Notes: generated by a model not told the origin, from the letters alone. 64,000 nucleotides of DNA from Lachnospiraceae bacterium (GCA_030523275.1 JAUNIX010000015.1:1-64000); one strand, 5' to 3'; numbered from the stretch's first letter, positions 43,371-52,513 are shown. Numbers and translations are program-made.

Positions 43371-45480
43371 TAGATATGTAGTGATGTGGATTTCTGTGGT
43401 CATAATTTTGATCATGACATTTGAATTGGTAGAAGAAGTAAAATCTGTTGTGAATTATCAGCAGCAAACATCACAACATGCTTATTTGGGCGATTATTTT
43501 AGTGCATGTGAATATGAGGAAAGTGGCAGTTACCACTATTATGTGCGAGATTTGCTACGTGAACAACTAAGATCTTATTTAAAGACGGGTGAGTTTAATC
43601 AAATTCAATCTGAAAACAGTGATAGGTATCAGATGAATGTTGAGGGGACGATTACTCATAAAACAGGCAAGAAGAAAAAGCAAAAAGTCGATAAGATCAA
43701 ACAGGGAGATAATATTACACAAGACGCAAAAGACAAAGAAGTTGGAATTTTAGATGTAATGATTCATATCGATAGAGAATTTATATCAGATGATGGAGAT
43801 GCAGAATATATTTGTGACATGTATGCAACTCCAATGAATAAAAGTCTTTCGGCTCATGCCATTATCGAAGAAGAATATTATGCAACCAGTTTGGTTAATC
43901 AAGAAGACTGGAAGGTTACTCTTGATCAAATAGATCAGATGGAGTTATATGTTCAAATTCCTGAGAAAGTTTATCAAAAAAATATGCATCAGTGGGAGAC
44001 GCAAGTTGGAATGTTTGGAAGTTCTGTCGAGCGAGGAACTGCTTATATTGCGATTTTACTCGTGGCATTGATTGCATTATCCATTGCAGTATCGCCAAAA
44101 AATCGTACAAAATTTGGTGCCTGGGTGGATCGTTGGTGGTTAGAAGTGTTATTGTGTATATTTGGTTTGTCTGTATTGGGAGCTTTACTTTGTGCCGCTG
44201 CAGAAATTTCGTTTGAATTGGATAGTATTTCTGATTATATAACAAATTGGTTATATTGTGGAATGCTTGTTTGCGAACTTGTCATTATATATATGTATAT
44301 ATCAATTGTTCGCAGAATGAAAGAGCGAAAATTCATAAAGAGCAGTCTTTGTTACAAAATTTGTCATAAATTGAAAGTTGGTATCTGTAAATATAGAGAT
44401 GAGTGGAATTATTGGAGAGATAAGCAGGCAAGTACTTTATCGCAAAGAGAAAAAGCAATGCATCGAAAACGTATTAGTATATTTGTTGTAATGATTGCAG
44501 CAGTGTTACTTACCTGTTTCACACTTGTATTTTTCTTCCCACTTGGTATCATTGTTGGTGGTTTGATGATTGTTTTTTGTAAACAACTGTTTCAGGATTA
44601 TAAACGAGATATTCAGGATTTGCTGGATCTTGAAAAAGTATTACAGCAAGTTTATGAGATTAGCAATGGGAATTTGCGGGCGACAACAGATATCAGTGAA
44701 AGTTCTCTCTATTATAAGGCGACCAATGATCTTGCGAAAATTGGAACTGGTATGGAAAAAAGTGTTGAGGAGCAGTTAAAAGGAGAGCGGATGAAAATTG
44801 ATCTGATTACCAATGTATCTCATGATCTGAAAACTCCATTGACTTCAATCATCAGTTATATTGATTTGCTCTCAAAAGATGAAACATTATCTGCAGAATC
44901 GAGAGATTATGTATTGATTCTTGGAAAGAAAGCGGATAGACTTAAAAATATCGTGATTGATCTTTTTGATCTTGCAAAATCAACCAGCGGTAATGCAAAG
45001 GTTGAGTATTCTATCTTAGATATGAAAAAACTAGTGGAACAGACAATGATCGAGATGGAAGATAAGATCCAAAAAAGTGGATTTGAAATTATTGTAGATT
45101 ATCAGACGGAACAGGCTCATTTTGAGGGTGATGCGAATCGAATGTATCGTGTGGTGCAAAATATATTAGAAAACGCATTAAAATATTCTCTGATGGGTTC
45201 TAGAATTTTTATTAGTGTTGTAGATGATCAGAATAAATGGAAATTAGCAGTAAAAAATACAGCATCCTATCGTATGGAATTTACAGAAGAAGAAATTTTA
45301 GAGCGATTTACCAGAGGTGATAAATCCAGAACCACAGAGGGGAATGGATTAGGACTTTCAATTGCCGATAGTTTTACCAGAATTTGTGGTGGAGAGTTGC
45401 ATGTGAGAATCGATGGTGATCAATTTACGGTGGAAATATTGTTTCCAAAATACAAAATGAAAACAATCAATAATAAATAA
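43345..45480 (+). CDS. Multi-pass sensor histidine kinase
   Basis: A 711-residue kinase. One membrane helix (about 13-30), an outer domain of about 200 residues (31-230), then about five more helices (about 231-250, 266-290, 300-325, 375-410), a linker, the H-box TNVSHDLKTPLTSII with His493, NILENALKYS and GNGLGLSIADSF. The start is a TTG at 43345 inside the regulator gene, with a G-rich site just before it; the next ATG (43384) lacks a ribosome site and would cut into the first helix. The large outer domain with many Asp and Lys residues suggests an external ligand. It pairs with the regulator in front. Confidence 0.88.
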   Translation: MDTKWKNISRYVVMWISVVIILIMTFELVEEVKSVVNYQQQTSQHAYLGDYFSACEYEESGSYHYYVRDLLREQLRSYLKTGEFNQIQSENSDRYQMNVEGTITHKTGKKKKQKVDKIKQGDNITQDAKDKEVGILDVMIHIDREFISDDGDAEYICDMYATPMNKSLSAHAIIEEEYYATSLVNQEDWKVTLDQIDQMELYVQIPEKVYQKNMHQWETQVGMFGSSVERGTAYIAILLVALIALSIAVSPKNRTKFGAWVDRWWLEVLLCIFGLSVLGALLCAAAEISFELDSISDYITNWLYCGMLVCELVIIYMYISIVRRMKERKFIKSSLCYKICHKLKVGICKYRDEWNYWRDKQASTLSQREKAMHRKRISIFVVMIAAVLLTCFTLVFFFPLGIIVGGLMIVFCKQLFQDYKRDIQDLLDLEKVLQQVYEISNGNLRATTDISESSLYYKATNDLAKIGTGMEKSVEEQLKGERMKIDLITNVSHDLKTPLTSIISYIDLLSKDETLSAESRDYVLILGKKADRLKNIVIDLFDLAKSTSGNAKVEYSILDMKKLVEQTMIEMEDKIQKSGFEIIVDYQTEQAHFEGDANRMYRVVQNILENALKYSLMGSRIFISVVDDQNKWKLAVKNTASYRMEFTEEEILERFTRGDKSRTTEGNGLGLSIADSFTRICGGELHVRIDGDQFTVEILFPKYKMKTINNK

Positions 45481-45489
45481 AAATGGTTG

Positions 45490-45518
45490 TTGTGCAAAAT
45501 GAAAAAATATGTTACTAT
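45490..45518 (+). promoter_or_regulatory. Probable promoter of the DeoR-family gene
   Basis: TTGTGC (45490-45495), 17-base spacer, TACTAT (45513-45518). A transcript from here would start near 45525, too close to ATG 45530 to hold a ribosome site, which supports use of the later TTG at 45560. Confidence 0.5.
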
Positions 45519-45559
45519 TGAATTGCTAAATGAAAACAAATGAAAATGAGGTTGGGAAA

Positions 45560-46330
45560 TTGTTTGCAGAAGAACGAAAAGAACAGATCATATCCTATTT
45601 ACGGACAAATAAACGTGCTAATATCCATGAATTGATTGACAAATTTCAGGTTTCTGGAGCGACCATTCGTGCAGATTTGCGAGAGCTGGAAAGCTTTGGA
45701 TATATAAAACGAACACATGGTGGTGCGATGTATCGAGAAGATATGCTCTCGGATCAGGATGGGATTGCATCAAGAGACTCTTATGGTCAAGAAAAGCAAT
45801 GGATTGCAGACAAAGCATTGCAGTTTATCCAGAATGGTGAAACGATTATACTGGATGCTGGTACAACCAATATGCATTTAGCAAGACAACTGAAAGAATA
45901 TGAAAATTTGACAGTTGTCACAAATGATATTGTGGTTGCTGGAGAAATCTACCAGTGCCCCAATATAAAAATTATATTTTGTGGTGGTGAAATGCGCCCA
46001 ATGTATGGATGTACAGCCGGAGCAGGAACGATGTCGTTTATACAGAGATTATCGGTAGATCGAGCATTTATCTCCCCAAATGCCTTATCGGTTTCTCAGG
46101 GTGCGTTCACTCCCAATTTTGACCTTGCAGAGACAAAGCGAGCATTTATGCAATCAGCAGAAAAAAACTATTTGCTCTGTACAAGTAATAAGATTGGTAA
46201 GAAAGCAATGTGTCAAGTAGCCCGGATTGAGGAATTCGACGCAATATTTACTGATATACATATTCGTAATCATGATCTTGAAGCATTAAAACTTGCGGAA
46301 ATACCGATTTATGTTTGTGGTGAGGAATAG
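45560..46330 (+). CDS. DeoR-family transcriptional regulator
   Basis: A 256-residue sugar-type repressor with an N-terminal helix-turn-helix (HELIDKFQVSGATIRADLRELE) and a C-terminal ribose-isomerase-like sensor domain with the sugar-phosphate motifs DAGTTNMHLA, CGGEM, and NKIGKKAMCQVA. I choose TTG 45560 (protein begins L/M-FAEERKEQI, the usual family start) because GAGG lies before it and the promoter leaves no room for ATG 45530. No sugar operon follows; the regulator is alone, ended by a terminator, so the target is elsewhere. Confidence 0.88.
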   Translation: MFAEERKEQIISYLRTNKRANIHELIDKFQVSGATIRADLRELESFGYIKRTHGGAMYREDMLSDQDGIASRDSYGQEKQWIADKALQFIQNGETIILDAGTTNMHLARQLKEYENLTVVTNDIVVAGEIYQCPNIKIIFCGGEMRPMYGCTAGAGTMSFIQRLSVDRAFISPNALSVSQGAFTPNFDLAETKRAFMQSAEKNYLLCTSNKIGKKAMCQVARIEEFDAIFTDIHIRNHDLEALKLAEIPIYVCGEE

Positions 46331-46335
46331 AAAAT

Positions 46336-46370
46336 AAAAACCCCAAAGAGTAGCCGCTCTTTGGGGTTTT
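46336..46370. terminator. Bidirectional intrinsic terminator
   Basis: AAAACCCCAAAGAG (46337-46350) pairs with CTCTTTGGGGTTTT (46357-46370), loop TAGCCG. It serves the DeoR gene (+) and the MBL gene (-). The A5C4 arms and AGCC loop echo the terminator at 16408. Confidence 0.9.
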
Positions 46371-46383
46371 ACTATCTGAATCT

Positions 46384-47181
46384 TTATATCACAAAACTTT
46401 CCATATCATCGGGTACCATCAGATTTCCATGGTAGTAGTCTTGTCCTTCGTCCATGTATAATTTCTTTCGGTTTTCCAAATTTTTCTCTTCTGTATGATA
46501 CAAAAGCAAGTTTGGAATCTGCAGTTGTTCTGCCAAGATACAGGCATCTTTGACTGTACTGTGATGTTTTTCATATGGTTTGAATTCTTCTGCCTCTGAA
46601 TATAGACAAAAAGCTTCATGAAGAAGCCAGTCGCTTCCCGCAACAAACTCTGCATCCGCTTCATTGTAAGGTTCATCGCCAACACAAGTAAATTTTGTAC
46701 CGTGGATATCCATGGTAAAGCCAAACTGTTTAGCTTTTGTGGAAAAAATGTCAAATACTTGTACCGGATGGTCGATAATTTCAAGTTTCTGTCCATGTTC
46801 CACAATCACAAATTGGATACGACCTCCAAAATGTTTCCATACTTTTTTTTGTACAGTCATTTCTACAATTGATTGAATCTTTTGTGCAAGTTCTTCAAAA
46901 CAATAGATACGTAAATTACCATTATATTTGCCTTGATTTATTTTTTGTCCAATCATGCGAATTAGCCAGACAACGCCAAGAATATGATCAACATGTTCGT
47001 GGGTAACGAATATATCATGGATCTCTGTAAATGGGGTATGGTTCTTTTCCAAAAGTCCGATGATTTGGTTCCCACCTCCAGCATCAACCAATAAGTGTTT
47101 TTGATCTTCTGTTAAAATAAAACAAGTATTATAGCATCTTGATACCGTTGCATTTCCGGTTCCTAACATTGTAAGTCTCAT
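46384..47181 (-). CDS. MBL-fold metallo-hydrolase, ribonuclease Z-like
   Basis: A 265-residue metallo-beta-lactamase-fold protein. The N-terminus MRLTMLGTGNA, the metal motif HEHVDH (residues 61-66), the later TCVGDEPYNE aspartate and the HHSTVKDA histidine are as in the RNase Z/ElaC-like group. The distinct exosite arm of tRNA-processing RNase Z is not obvious, so the true substrate is uncertain; it may be another hydrolase of this large group. GTGGAGG precedes the ATG. Confidence 0.8.
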   Translation of the reverse strand: MRLTMLGTGNATVSRCYNTCFILTEDQKHLLVDAGGGNQIIGLLEKNHTPFTEIHDIFVTHEHVDHILGVVWLIRMIGQKINQGKYNGNLRIYCFEELAQKIQSIVEMTVQKKVWKHFGGRIQFVIVEHGQKLEIIDHPVQVFDIFSTKAKQFGFTMDIHGTKFTCVGDEPYNEADAEFVAGSDWLLHEAFCLYSEAEEFKPYEKHHSTVKDACILAEQLQIPNLLLYHTEEKNLENRKKLYMDEGQDYYHGNLMVPDDMESFVI

Positions 47182-47294
47182 AAGTATCCTCCACTCATTT
47201 TTACTGGTAGTACAAAAAAATATTGAGTTGCATTACCAGATACGATAATAGCACATTTTTTGATAAGATGAAATGTGAATCCGTGACGAATATC

Positions 47295-47358
47295 TTGAAT
47301 TCTGTATGATTTTACGGTATTCTATAAATTAAGGTATTATCGCTATCAAGCATTATCG
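47295..47358 (+). promoter_or_regulatory. Probable promoter with tandem ATTATCG repeats, leuD-like operon
   Basis: TTGAAT (47295-47300), 17 bases, TATTCT (47318-47323). Downstream, over the expected start site, ATTATCG occurs twice in direct order (47336-47342 and 47352-47358), 16 bases apart; the two lie inside an imperfect dyad GGTAT..ATACC (47333-47364). The pattern could be an operator for a repressor of the dehydratase operon. Confidence 0.45.
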
Positions 47359-47391
47359 TGATACCAAAGATTATAGTAGGAGGAAGTTTTA

Positions 47392-47874
47392 ATGAGTAAA
47401 AGCCGAGTATGGAAATTTCATAATGATGTAGATACAGACCAGATTATCGCATCTCAGTACTTATTATTACCTAATATTGATGAGATGAAAGGTTATACAT
47501 TTGAATCCTTAGATCCTGATTTTGCAAAAAAAGCGCAGCCAGGAGATATTATTGTAGCAGCAGAAAATTTCGGATGTGGTTCTTCAAGAGAACAGGCACC
47601 AAGTGTATTAAAAGCACTGGGAATCAAAGCTGTGGTTGCAAAATCGTTTGCCCGTATTTTCTACCGCAATGCGATCAATGTCGGACTGCCGGTTATTGTA
47701 TGTAAAGATTTATATGATGATGTAGAAGAATTAGATGAAGTGAAACTTGATCTTGCAGATGGAAGCATTTCATTTGGTGAGAAGAGCTATACCTGTACAA
47801 AGTTGCCAGAGTTAATGCAGACAATCTTAAATACAGGTGGATTAATCAATTATTTAAATAACGGTGAGGTGTAA
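47392..47874 (+). CDS. LeuD-type small subunit of an aconitase-family dehydratase (copy 1)
   Basis: A 160-residue swivelling-domain subunit of the 3-isopropylmalate/homoaconitate/2,3-dimethylmalate dehydratase group. Landmarks: NDVDTDQIIASQYLLLP, FGCGSSREQAP, and KSFARIFYRNAINVGLP. The short loop after DTDQII, which sets substrate choice in this group, reads SQYLLLPN, not the typical bacterial leucine-type. The first gene of four in tandem: small1, large1, small2, large2. No leuA or leuB is adjacent, so isopropylmalate is not assured. GTAGGAGGAAG precedes the ATG. Confidence 0.85.
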   Translation: MSKSRVWKFHNDVDTDQIIASQYLLLPNIDEMKGYTFESLDPDFAKKAQPGDIIVAAENFGCGSSREQAPSVLKALGIKAVVAKSFARIFYRNAINVGLPVIVCKDLYDDVEELDEVKLDLADGSISFGEKSYTCTKLPELMQTILNTGGLINYLNNGEV

Positions 47875-47878
47875 GCAG

Positions 47879-49117
47879 ATGGGAATGACAATTGGTGAAA
47901 AGATTATTGCCAAAGCTGCTGGCGTAAAAGAAGTCAAAGCTGGTGATATTCATACAGTAACATTAGACCGTATGATGTCTAACGATGGAACAACACATTT
48001 GACGATCGATATGTATCATAATCAATTAAAAAATCCTAAAATCGCGGATAAAGATAAAATTGTGTTTATCATGGATCACAACGTTCCTGCAGAAAATCCA
48101 AAAACAGCGCAGGCACATAAGAAAATGCGTGATTTCGCAAAGGAAAATGGCATTGCACTATATGAAGGTAAAGGGGTATGCCATCAGATTATGTTAGAAG
48201 ACTATGTATGTCCGGGAGAATTGATTTTTGGAGCAGATTCTCATACTTGTAGTTATGGTGCCTTAGGTGCATTTGGTACAGGTGTCGGTTGTACGGATCT
48301 TTTATATGGAATCGTTACCGGCAATTCATGGGTGTTAGTGCCGGAAACCATTCGCTTTAATTTAACCGGAAAGCTTCCAGAAGGTGTTTATCCAAGAGAT
48401 TTGATTTTGACGATTATTGGAGATATCGGTGCCAATGGAGCAAACTATAAAATTATGGAATTTGCCGGTGAGGGTGCTCATCATTTAAGCATCAACGATC
48501 GTATGGTTCTTTGTAATCTTTGTGTAGAAGCGGGTGCAAAGACCGGTATCGTAGAGCCGGATGAGAAAGTTGTAGAATATGTAAAAGAACACGGCAGAAA
48601 AGTAGAGCATATGTTTATCAGCGACGATGATGCAGTATTTGAGAAAGTGTATCATTATGATTTAAGTAAAATCAAACCGGTTGTTGCCCGTCCAGACTTT
48701 GTTGATGATGTGATTCCATTAGAAGATCTTGGAAAAGTAAAGATCGATCAGGCATTTTTAGGCTCCTGTAACAATGGTCGAATCGATGAACTTCGTGTAG
48801 CTGCGAAATTGCTAAAAGGCAAAAAGGTGAAAGAAGATGTACGTTTTATTGTAGCACCAGCATCTAATGCTGTTTATTTACAGGCATTAGAAGAAGGAAT
48901 TATGGATATTTTAATGGAAGCCGGTGCACAGGTTATGAATGCAAACTGTAGTGTTTGCTGGGGAAGTTGTCAAGGTGTCATTGGTGAAAACGAAGTATTG
49001 GTATCAACAGGAACTCGTAATTTTAAAGGACGTGCCGGTCATCCGAGCTCAAAAGTTTATCTTGCATCAGCAGAGACAGTGACACGTGCAGCCATTACAG
49101 GATATATTCAGGCATAA
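47879..49117 (+). CDS. LeuC-type large subunit of an aconitase-family dehydratase (copy 1)
   Basis: A 412-residue [4Fe-4S] subunit. Cluster cysteines are Cys297 in GSCNNGR and Cys357/Cys360 in NCSVCWGSC. In most relatives these read GSCTNGR and PGCxxCxG, so both motifs are altered while the ligand spacing is kept. The active-site half has HTCSYGALGAFGTGVG. ATG 47879 follows GAGGTG; a GTG at 47864 would overlap the small subunit gene. Forms a heterodimer with the subunit in front. Substrate could be a methylated or alkylated malate. Confidence 0.84.
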   Translation: MGMTIGEKIIAKAAGVKEVKAGDIHTVTLDRMMSNDGTTHLTIDMYHNQLKNPKIADKDKIVFIMDHNVPAENPKTAQAHKKMRDFAKENGIALYEGKGVCHQIMLEDYVCPGELIFGADSHTCSYGALGAFGTGVGCTDLLYGIVTGNSWVLVPETIRFNLTGKLPEGVYPRDLILTIIGDIGANGANYKIMEFAGEGAHHLSINDRMVLCNLCVEAGAKTGIVEPDEKVVEYVKEHGRKVEHMFISDDDAVFEKVYHYDLSKIKPVVARPDFVDDVIPLEDLGKVKIDQAFLGSCNNGRIDELRVAAKLLKGKKVKEDVRFIVAPASNAVYLQALEEGIMDILMEAGAQVMNANCSVCWGSCQGVIGENEVLVSTGTRNFKGRAGHPSSKVYLASAETVTRAAITGYIQA

Positions 49118-49129
49118 GGAGGTAACATT

Positions 49130-49621
49130 ATGGAAAAATTTACAGGAAAAGTCTGGGTTCTTGGCGATGACATCGACACAGATATTATTATTCCAACCGA
49201 ATATCTGGCTTTGCCAACGGTAGAAGATATGAAGCCATATGGTTTTTCTCCTCTCCGCCCGGAACTCGCTGGACAGATAAATGAAGGTGACATTATTGTT
49301 GCCGGTAAGAATTTTGGATGTGGCTCTTCCAGAGAGCAAGCACCGGAAATTATCAAAGCGTTAAAGGTAAGTTGTGTGATCGCAAAATCATATGCACGTA
49401 TTTTTTTCCGCAATTCGATCAATAACGGATTACTCCTAATTGAAAATGATCAGATTCAGGATGTTGTCAAGGAGGGAGACACTCTGACTGTGACATTAGG
49501 AGAATCCATTGAACATAATGGTGAAAAATATCCGATCCATTCTTTACCAGATAATTTGATGGATATCATTAATGCTGGTGGATTAGTAAAGGCGATGCAA
49601 AAACGCAATGGTGTGATATAG
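49130..49621 (+). CDS. LeuD-type small subunit of an aconitase-family dehydratase (copy 2)
   Basis: A 163-residue subunit related to the one at 47392: GDDIDTDIIIPTEYLALP, FGCGSSREQAPEI, and KSYARIFFRNSINNGL. The specificity loop reads TEYLALPT, differing from copy 1, which suggests a different or overlapping substrate. AAGGAGG precedes the ATG 12 bases after large subunit 1. It is partnered with the next gene. Confidence 0.87.
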   Translation: MEKFTGKVWVLGDDIDTDIIIPTEYLALPTVEDMKPYGFSPLRPELAGQINEGDIIVAGKNFGCGSSREQAPEIIKALKVSCVIAKSYARIFFRNSINNGLLLIENDQIQDVVKEGDTLTVTLGESIEHNGEKYPIHSLPDNLMDIINAGGLVKAMQKRNGVI

Positions 49622-49633
49622 GAGGAATGGATC

Positions 49634-50881
49634 ATGGGAAATACATTAATTGAAAAGATTATTATGAAAAATATCGGAGCAGATCATATCACTCCGGGAG
49701 AAATCGTAACCGTAAATGTAGATCGTGTTATGATTCATGATATTTTTATTCCATTTGTGGCAGAAAAATTTAAAGAAATGGGATTTACAAAAATCTGGGA
49801 TCCGGAAAAAGTAGTTTTAATTTACGATCATTTAGTGCCAACAAGTGCTGTCGAAGATGTTCGTCATTTTAAGATTGGTGATCAGTTTGTAAAAGAGTAT
49901 GGATTGACACACGTACATCGAAGCGATGGAATCTGCCATCAGTTAATGCCGGAAATGGGTTATGCTAAACCGGGAAATATAGTATTTGGTACAGATTCTC
50001 ATACAACAACATATGGTGGGGTTGGCTGTTTCTCTTCTGGAATCGGATATACAGAAATGGCATCGATTCTTGGTACTGGTGAAATGTGGATTCGTGTGCC
50101 AGAGACGATCAAAGTGGTTGTCAATGGCGAATTACCATCAAATGTAACTTCTAAGGATGTCATCTTACGTTTGATCGGTGATTTAAGAGCGGATGGGGCA
50201 ACTTATAAAGCGTTAGAATTCCACGGTTCTACCTTTGAAAATATGACGATTGCATCCAGACTTACAATGTCCAATATGTCAATTGAAGCAGGTGCAAAAG
50301 CAGCAATTTTTGCTCCAGACGAAAAGACAGCTGAATTTTCTGGTGTAAATCTTGCAGATGTTGACTGGGTATATGGTGATGAAGATGCGAATTACTGTCG
50401 CGTAATGGAATATAATGCAAGCGATTTTGTACCAGTGACTGCATGTCCATCTCAGGTTGATAAGATCAAAGATGTGAAAGAAGTGGCAGGGACAAAATTA
50501 AATCAGGTATTTATTGGCTCTTGTACGAACGGTCGTCTGGAAGATTTAGCAATTGCAGCAAAAATTTTAGAAGGCAAGAAGGTAGCCGATTATGTGAAGT
50601 TAATTGTGACTCCAGCCAGTCGTCAGGTTTATTTAGATGCGAGCAAAGCGGGATATCTGACAACTCTTATTAAGGCAGGCGCAATCGTAACACAGCCAGG
50701 ATGTGGATTATGCTGCGGACGTGCAGGCGGTATCTTATCGGATGACGAAGTCGTACTTGCTACCAACAATCGAAATTTCTTAGGACGTATGGGAACTTCC
50801 AAAGTACAGATTTATCTTGGCTCACCGGCAACAGCAGCAGCGTCTGCAATCACAGGTGAGATTACGGTACCAGAAATTTAA
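49634..50881 (+). CDS. LeuC-type large subunit of an aconitase-family dehydratase (copy 2)
   Basis: A 415-residue [4Fe-4S] subunit with standard ligands: Cys297 in GSCTNGR and Cys357/Cys360 in PGCGLCCGRAGG. Active-site features include THVHRSDGICHQL and GTDSHTTTYGGVG. The cluster cysteines fall at exactly the same residue numbers as in copy 1, showing a clear duplication of the pair. This copy looks the more canonical 3-isopropylmalate dehydratase-like one. AGGAGGAATG precedes the ATG. Confidence 0.88.
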   Translation: MGNTLIEKIIMKNIGADHITPGEIVTVNVDRVMIHDIFIPFVAEKFKEMGFTKIWDPEKVVLIYDHLVPTSAVEDVRHFKIGDQFVKEYGLTHVHRSDGICHQLMPEMGYAKPGNIVFGTDSHTTTYGGVGCFSSGIGYTEMASILGTGEMWIRVPETIKVVVNGELPSNVTSKDVILRLIGDLRADGATYKALEFHGSTFENMTIASRLTMSNMSIEAGAKAAIFAPDEKTAEFSGVNLADVDWVYGDEDANYCRVMEYNASDFVPVTACPSQVDKIKDVKEVAGTKLNQVFIGSCTNGRLEDLAIAAKILEGKKVADYVKLIVTPASRQVYLDASKAGYLTTLIKAGAIVTQPGCGLCCGRAGGILSDDEVVLATNNRNFLGRMGTSKVQIYLGSPATAAASAITGEITVPEI

Positions 50882-50900
50882 AAATAAATATAATTGATGA

Positions 50901-50940
50901 AAAAATGCTTCAAACTTAAAAAGTTTGGAGCATTTTTTTT
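50901..50940 (+). terminator. Intrinsic terminator after the tandem dehydratase operon
   Basis: AAAAATGCTTCAAACT (50901-50916) pairs with AGTTTGGAGCATTTTT (50922-50937), one G-U pair, short loop, T-run. Confidence 0.9.
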
Positions 50941-51022
50941 AAACTTTTTGTCACATTCTGTATAGAAAATGCGTTTTATATATAGAATGAGATTATGATG
51001 AAAAAGAGAAAGGGAAAATGAT

Positions 51023-51868
51023 ATGTGGAATCGAGCAGAATTAAAGAAAAAAGGAAAAGCGGCATTTAAACGAAATTATTGGGTTTGTGTATTGGTTGCC
51101 CTCATTATCATACTGATTTCTGGAGATGTAGATTTTCAGTTTTATCAAGACTTTTTTGATGATGATACAACTTATGATAGTCAAATCGATGATAGTCTGT
51201 ACGATGAAGAGGATGATGACTATTTTGAAAATTTTGCGTTTGATGAAGATGAGCAAGAATCGGTTGTAGACCGTGTGACAAATGGAATTGTTGGAAATAA
51301 TAAAAATGGCAACTTTTTATCGAATCTTTTATTGACAAAAGCATTTTCAAGTTTTTTTGGGATTGCAGGTATCGTGTTTTTTGTAGCTTTTGCGATTTCT
51401 TTTGCGATTTCATTGGCACTTTCTATTTTTGTTTTTAATGTACTGTTGGTTGGTGGCAATCGATTTTTTATTCAAAATGCAGAGAAACCAGCGAAAGTGA
51501 AAGAATTGCTATATGGATTTCATAGTAATCATTATAAAAATATTGTTAAAATACAATTTTTTAAAGCTTTGTATACATTTTTATGGACCTTATTGCTTAT
51601 TATACCAGGGATTGTAAAATCTTATGAGTATTATATGGTTTCCTATTTGATTGCAGAGCACCCGGAAATGGAGATGGATGAGGCATTTGCCAGAAGTAAA
51701 GAAATGATGGATGGAAACAAATGGGATACGTTTGTTTTACATTTATCTTTTATACTGTGGCAAACTCTTAGTATTTTAACACTTAACATTTTAGGAGTAC
51801 TTTATGTAAAGCCATATGTGGAAGCAACAAGAGCCGAATTATATCTTGTTCTAAAAGAAAAACAGTAA
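51023..51868 (+). CDS. DUF975-family membrane protein
   Basis: A 281-residue protein of the DUF975 family. The N-terminal MWNRAELKKKGKAAFKRNYW and the late DGNKWDTFVLHLSFILWQ segment are the family marks. About six membrane segments; between the first and second lies an acidic stretch (about residues 36-85) with many Asp, Glu and Tyr that is longer than usual. AAAGGGAAAATG region precedes the ATG. Function unknown. Confidence 0.85.
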   Translation: MWNRAELKKKGKAAFKRNYWVCVLVALIIILISGDVDFQFYQDFFDDDTTYDSQIDDSLYDEEDDDYFENFAFDEDEQESVVDRVTNGIVGNNKNGNFLSNLLLTKAFSSFFGIAGIVFFVAFAISFAISLALSIFVFNVLLVGGNRFFIQNAEKPAKVKELLYGFHSNHYKNIVKIQFFKALYTFLWTLLLIIPGIVKSYEYYMVSYLIAEHPEMEMDEAFARSKEMMDGNKWDTFVLHLSFILWQTLSILTLNILGVLYVKPYVEATRAELYLVLKEKQ

Positions 51869-51951
51869 AATAACTTTTGGTATTTTGTAAGTAATTTGTA
51901 ATATTTGGATCATATAATGAAAGTAGCATATTAGAAGGTGAGGAAACGATT

Positions 51952-52326
51952 ATGATAAAAATATGTAATATCCAGAATTCAATGCAAATTCAAGAATATA
52001 TGGATTTGTTACAATATTACCATATTCCGTGTTATGTAAAGGAAAGTGGTAGTGGGGAGTATTTAAAAATAACAACTGGGCTTTCATTATATGGTACCGA
52101 TTTTTATGTACAGGAAAAGGATCAGAAAAAAGCCAAGCAGGCACTTGATGTTATGCGTCAAAAATGGGATTTGAGAGAAATGCAGGCAGGATGGTCAGAC
52201 AATGAAGAAGAGAAAATGGAAGTGAAAATTCCTTGGTATAAAAATAGAGTGGTAACGGCAAGACTGATTCTTATTGTGTTTTTATTTATATTTGTGTTTG
52301 TGGGTGTAAGTGGAATATTTTTTTAG
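51952..52326 (+). CDS. DUF2007-like protein with C-terminal membrane helix
   Basis: A 124-residue protein. Residues about 1-72 resemble DUF2007 (putative signal-transducing, ferredoxin-like fold): MQIQEYMDLLQYYHIPCYVKE, then LYGTDFYVQEKDQKKAKQAL. A charged linker and one membrane helix (about 100-122) follow. GAAGGTGAGG precedes the ATG. Role unknown; such domains are often attached to membrane-sensor proteins. Confidence 0.7.
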   Translation: MIKICNIQNSMQIQEYMDLLQYYHIPCYVKESGSGEYLKITTGLSLYGTDFYVQEKDQKKAKQALDVMRQKWDLREMQAGWSDNEEEKMEVKIPWYKNRVVTARLILIVFLFIFVFVGVSGIFF

Positions 52327-52414
52327 TGTGTTTATTATGCTAAAATATTCGATACATAATTTTTAGATTATGGGGGATATATATATATTAGATTTAGATA
52401 CACGGAGATAAATT

Positions 52415-52513
52415 ATGGGAAAGATAATTATTATTATACTCGATATAACAGGATTGTTATATCTTAGTCTCGGTTTATTGAAAAAATGTGAAGAGCAATT
52501 CTTTTATTTGTGA
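52415..52513 (+). CDS. Very short membrane peptide, 32 residues
   Basis: ATG 52415 follows CGGAGATA and encodes MGKIIIIILDITGLLYLSLG then LLKKCEEQFFYL, ending at TGA 52511-52513. One hydrophobic helix with a Lys/Glu-rich end is seen. It lies alone in a 270-base gap. It may be a real small membrane protein or a chance frame; no homology is claimed. Confidence 0.4.
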   Translation: MGKIIIIILDITGLLYLSLGLLKKCEEQFFYL

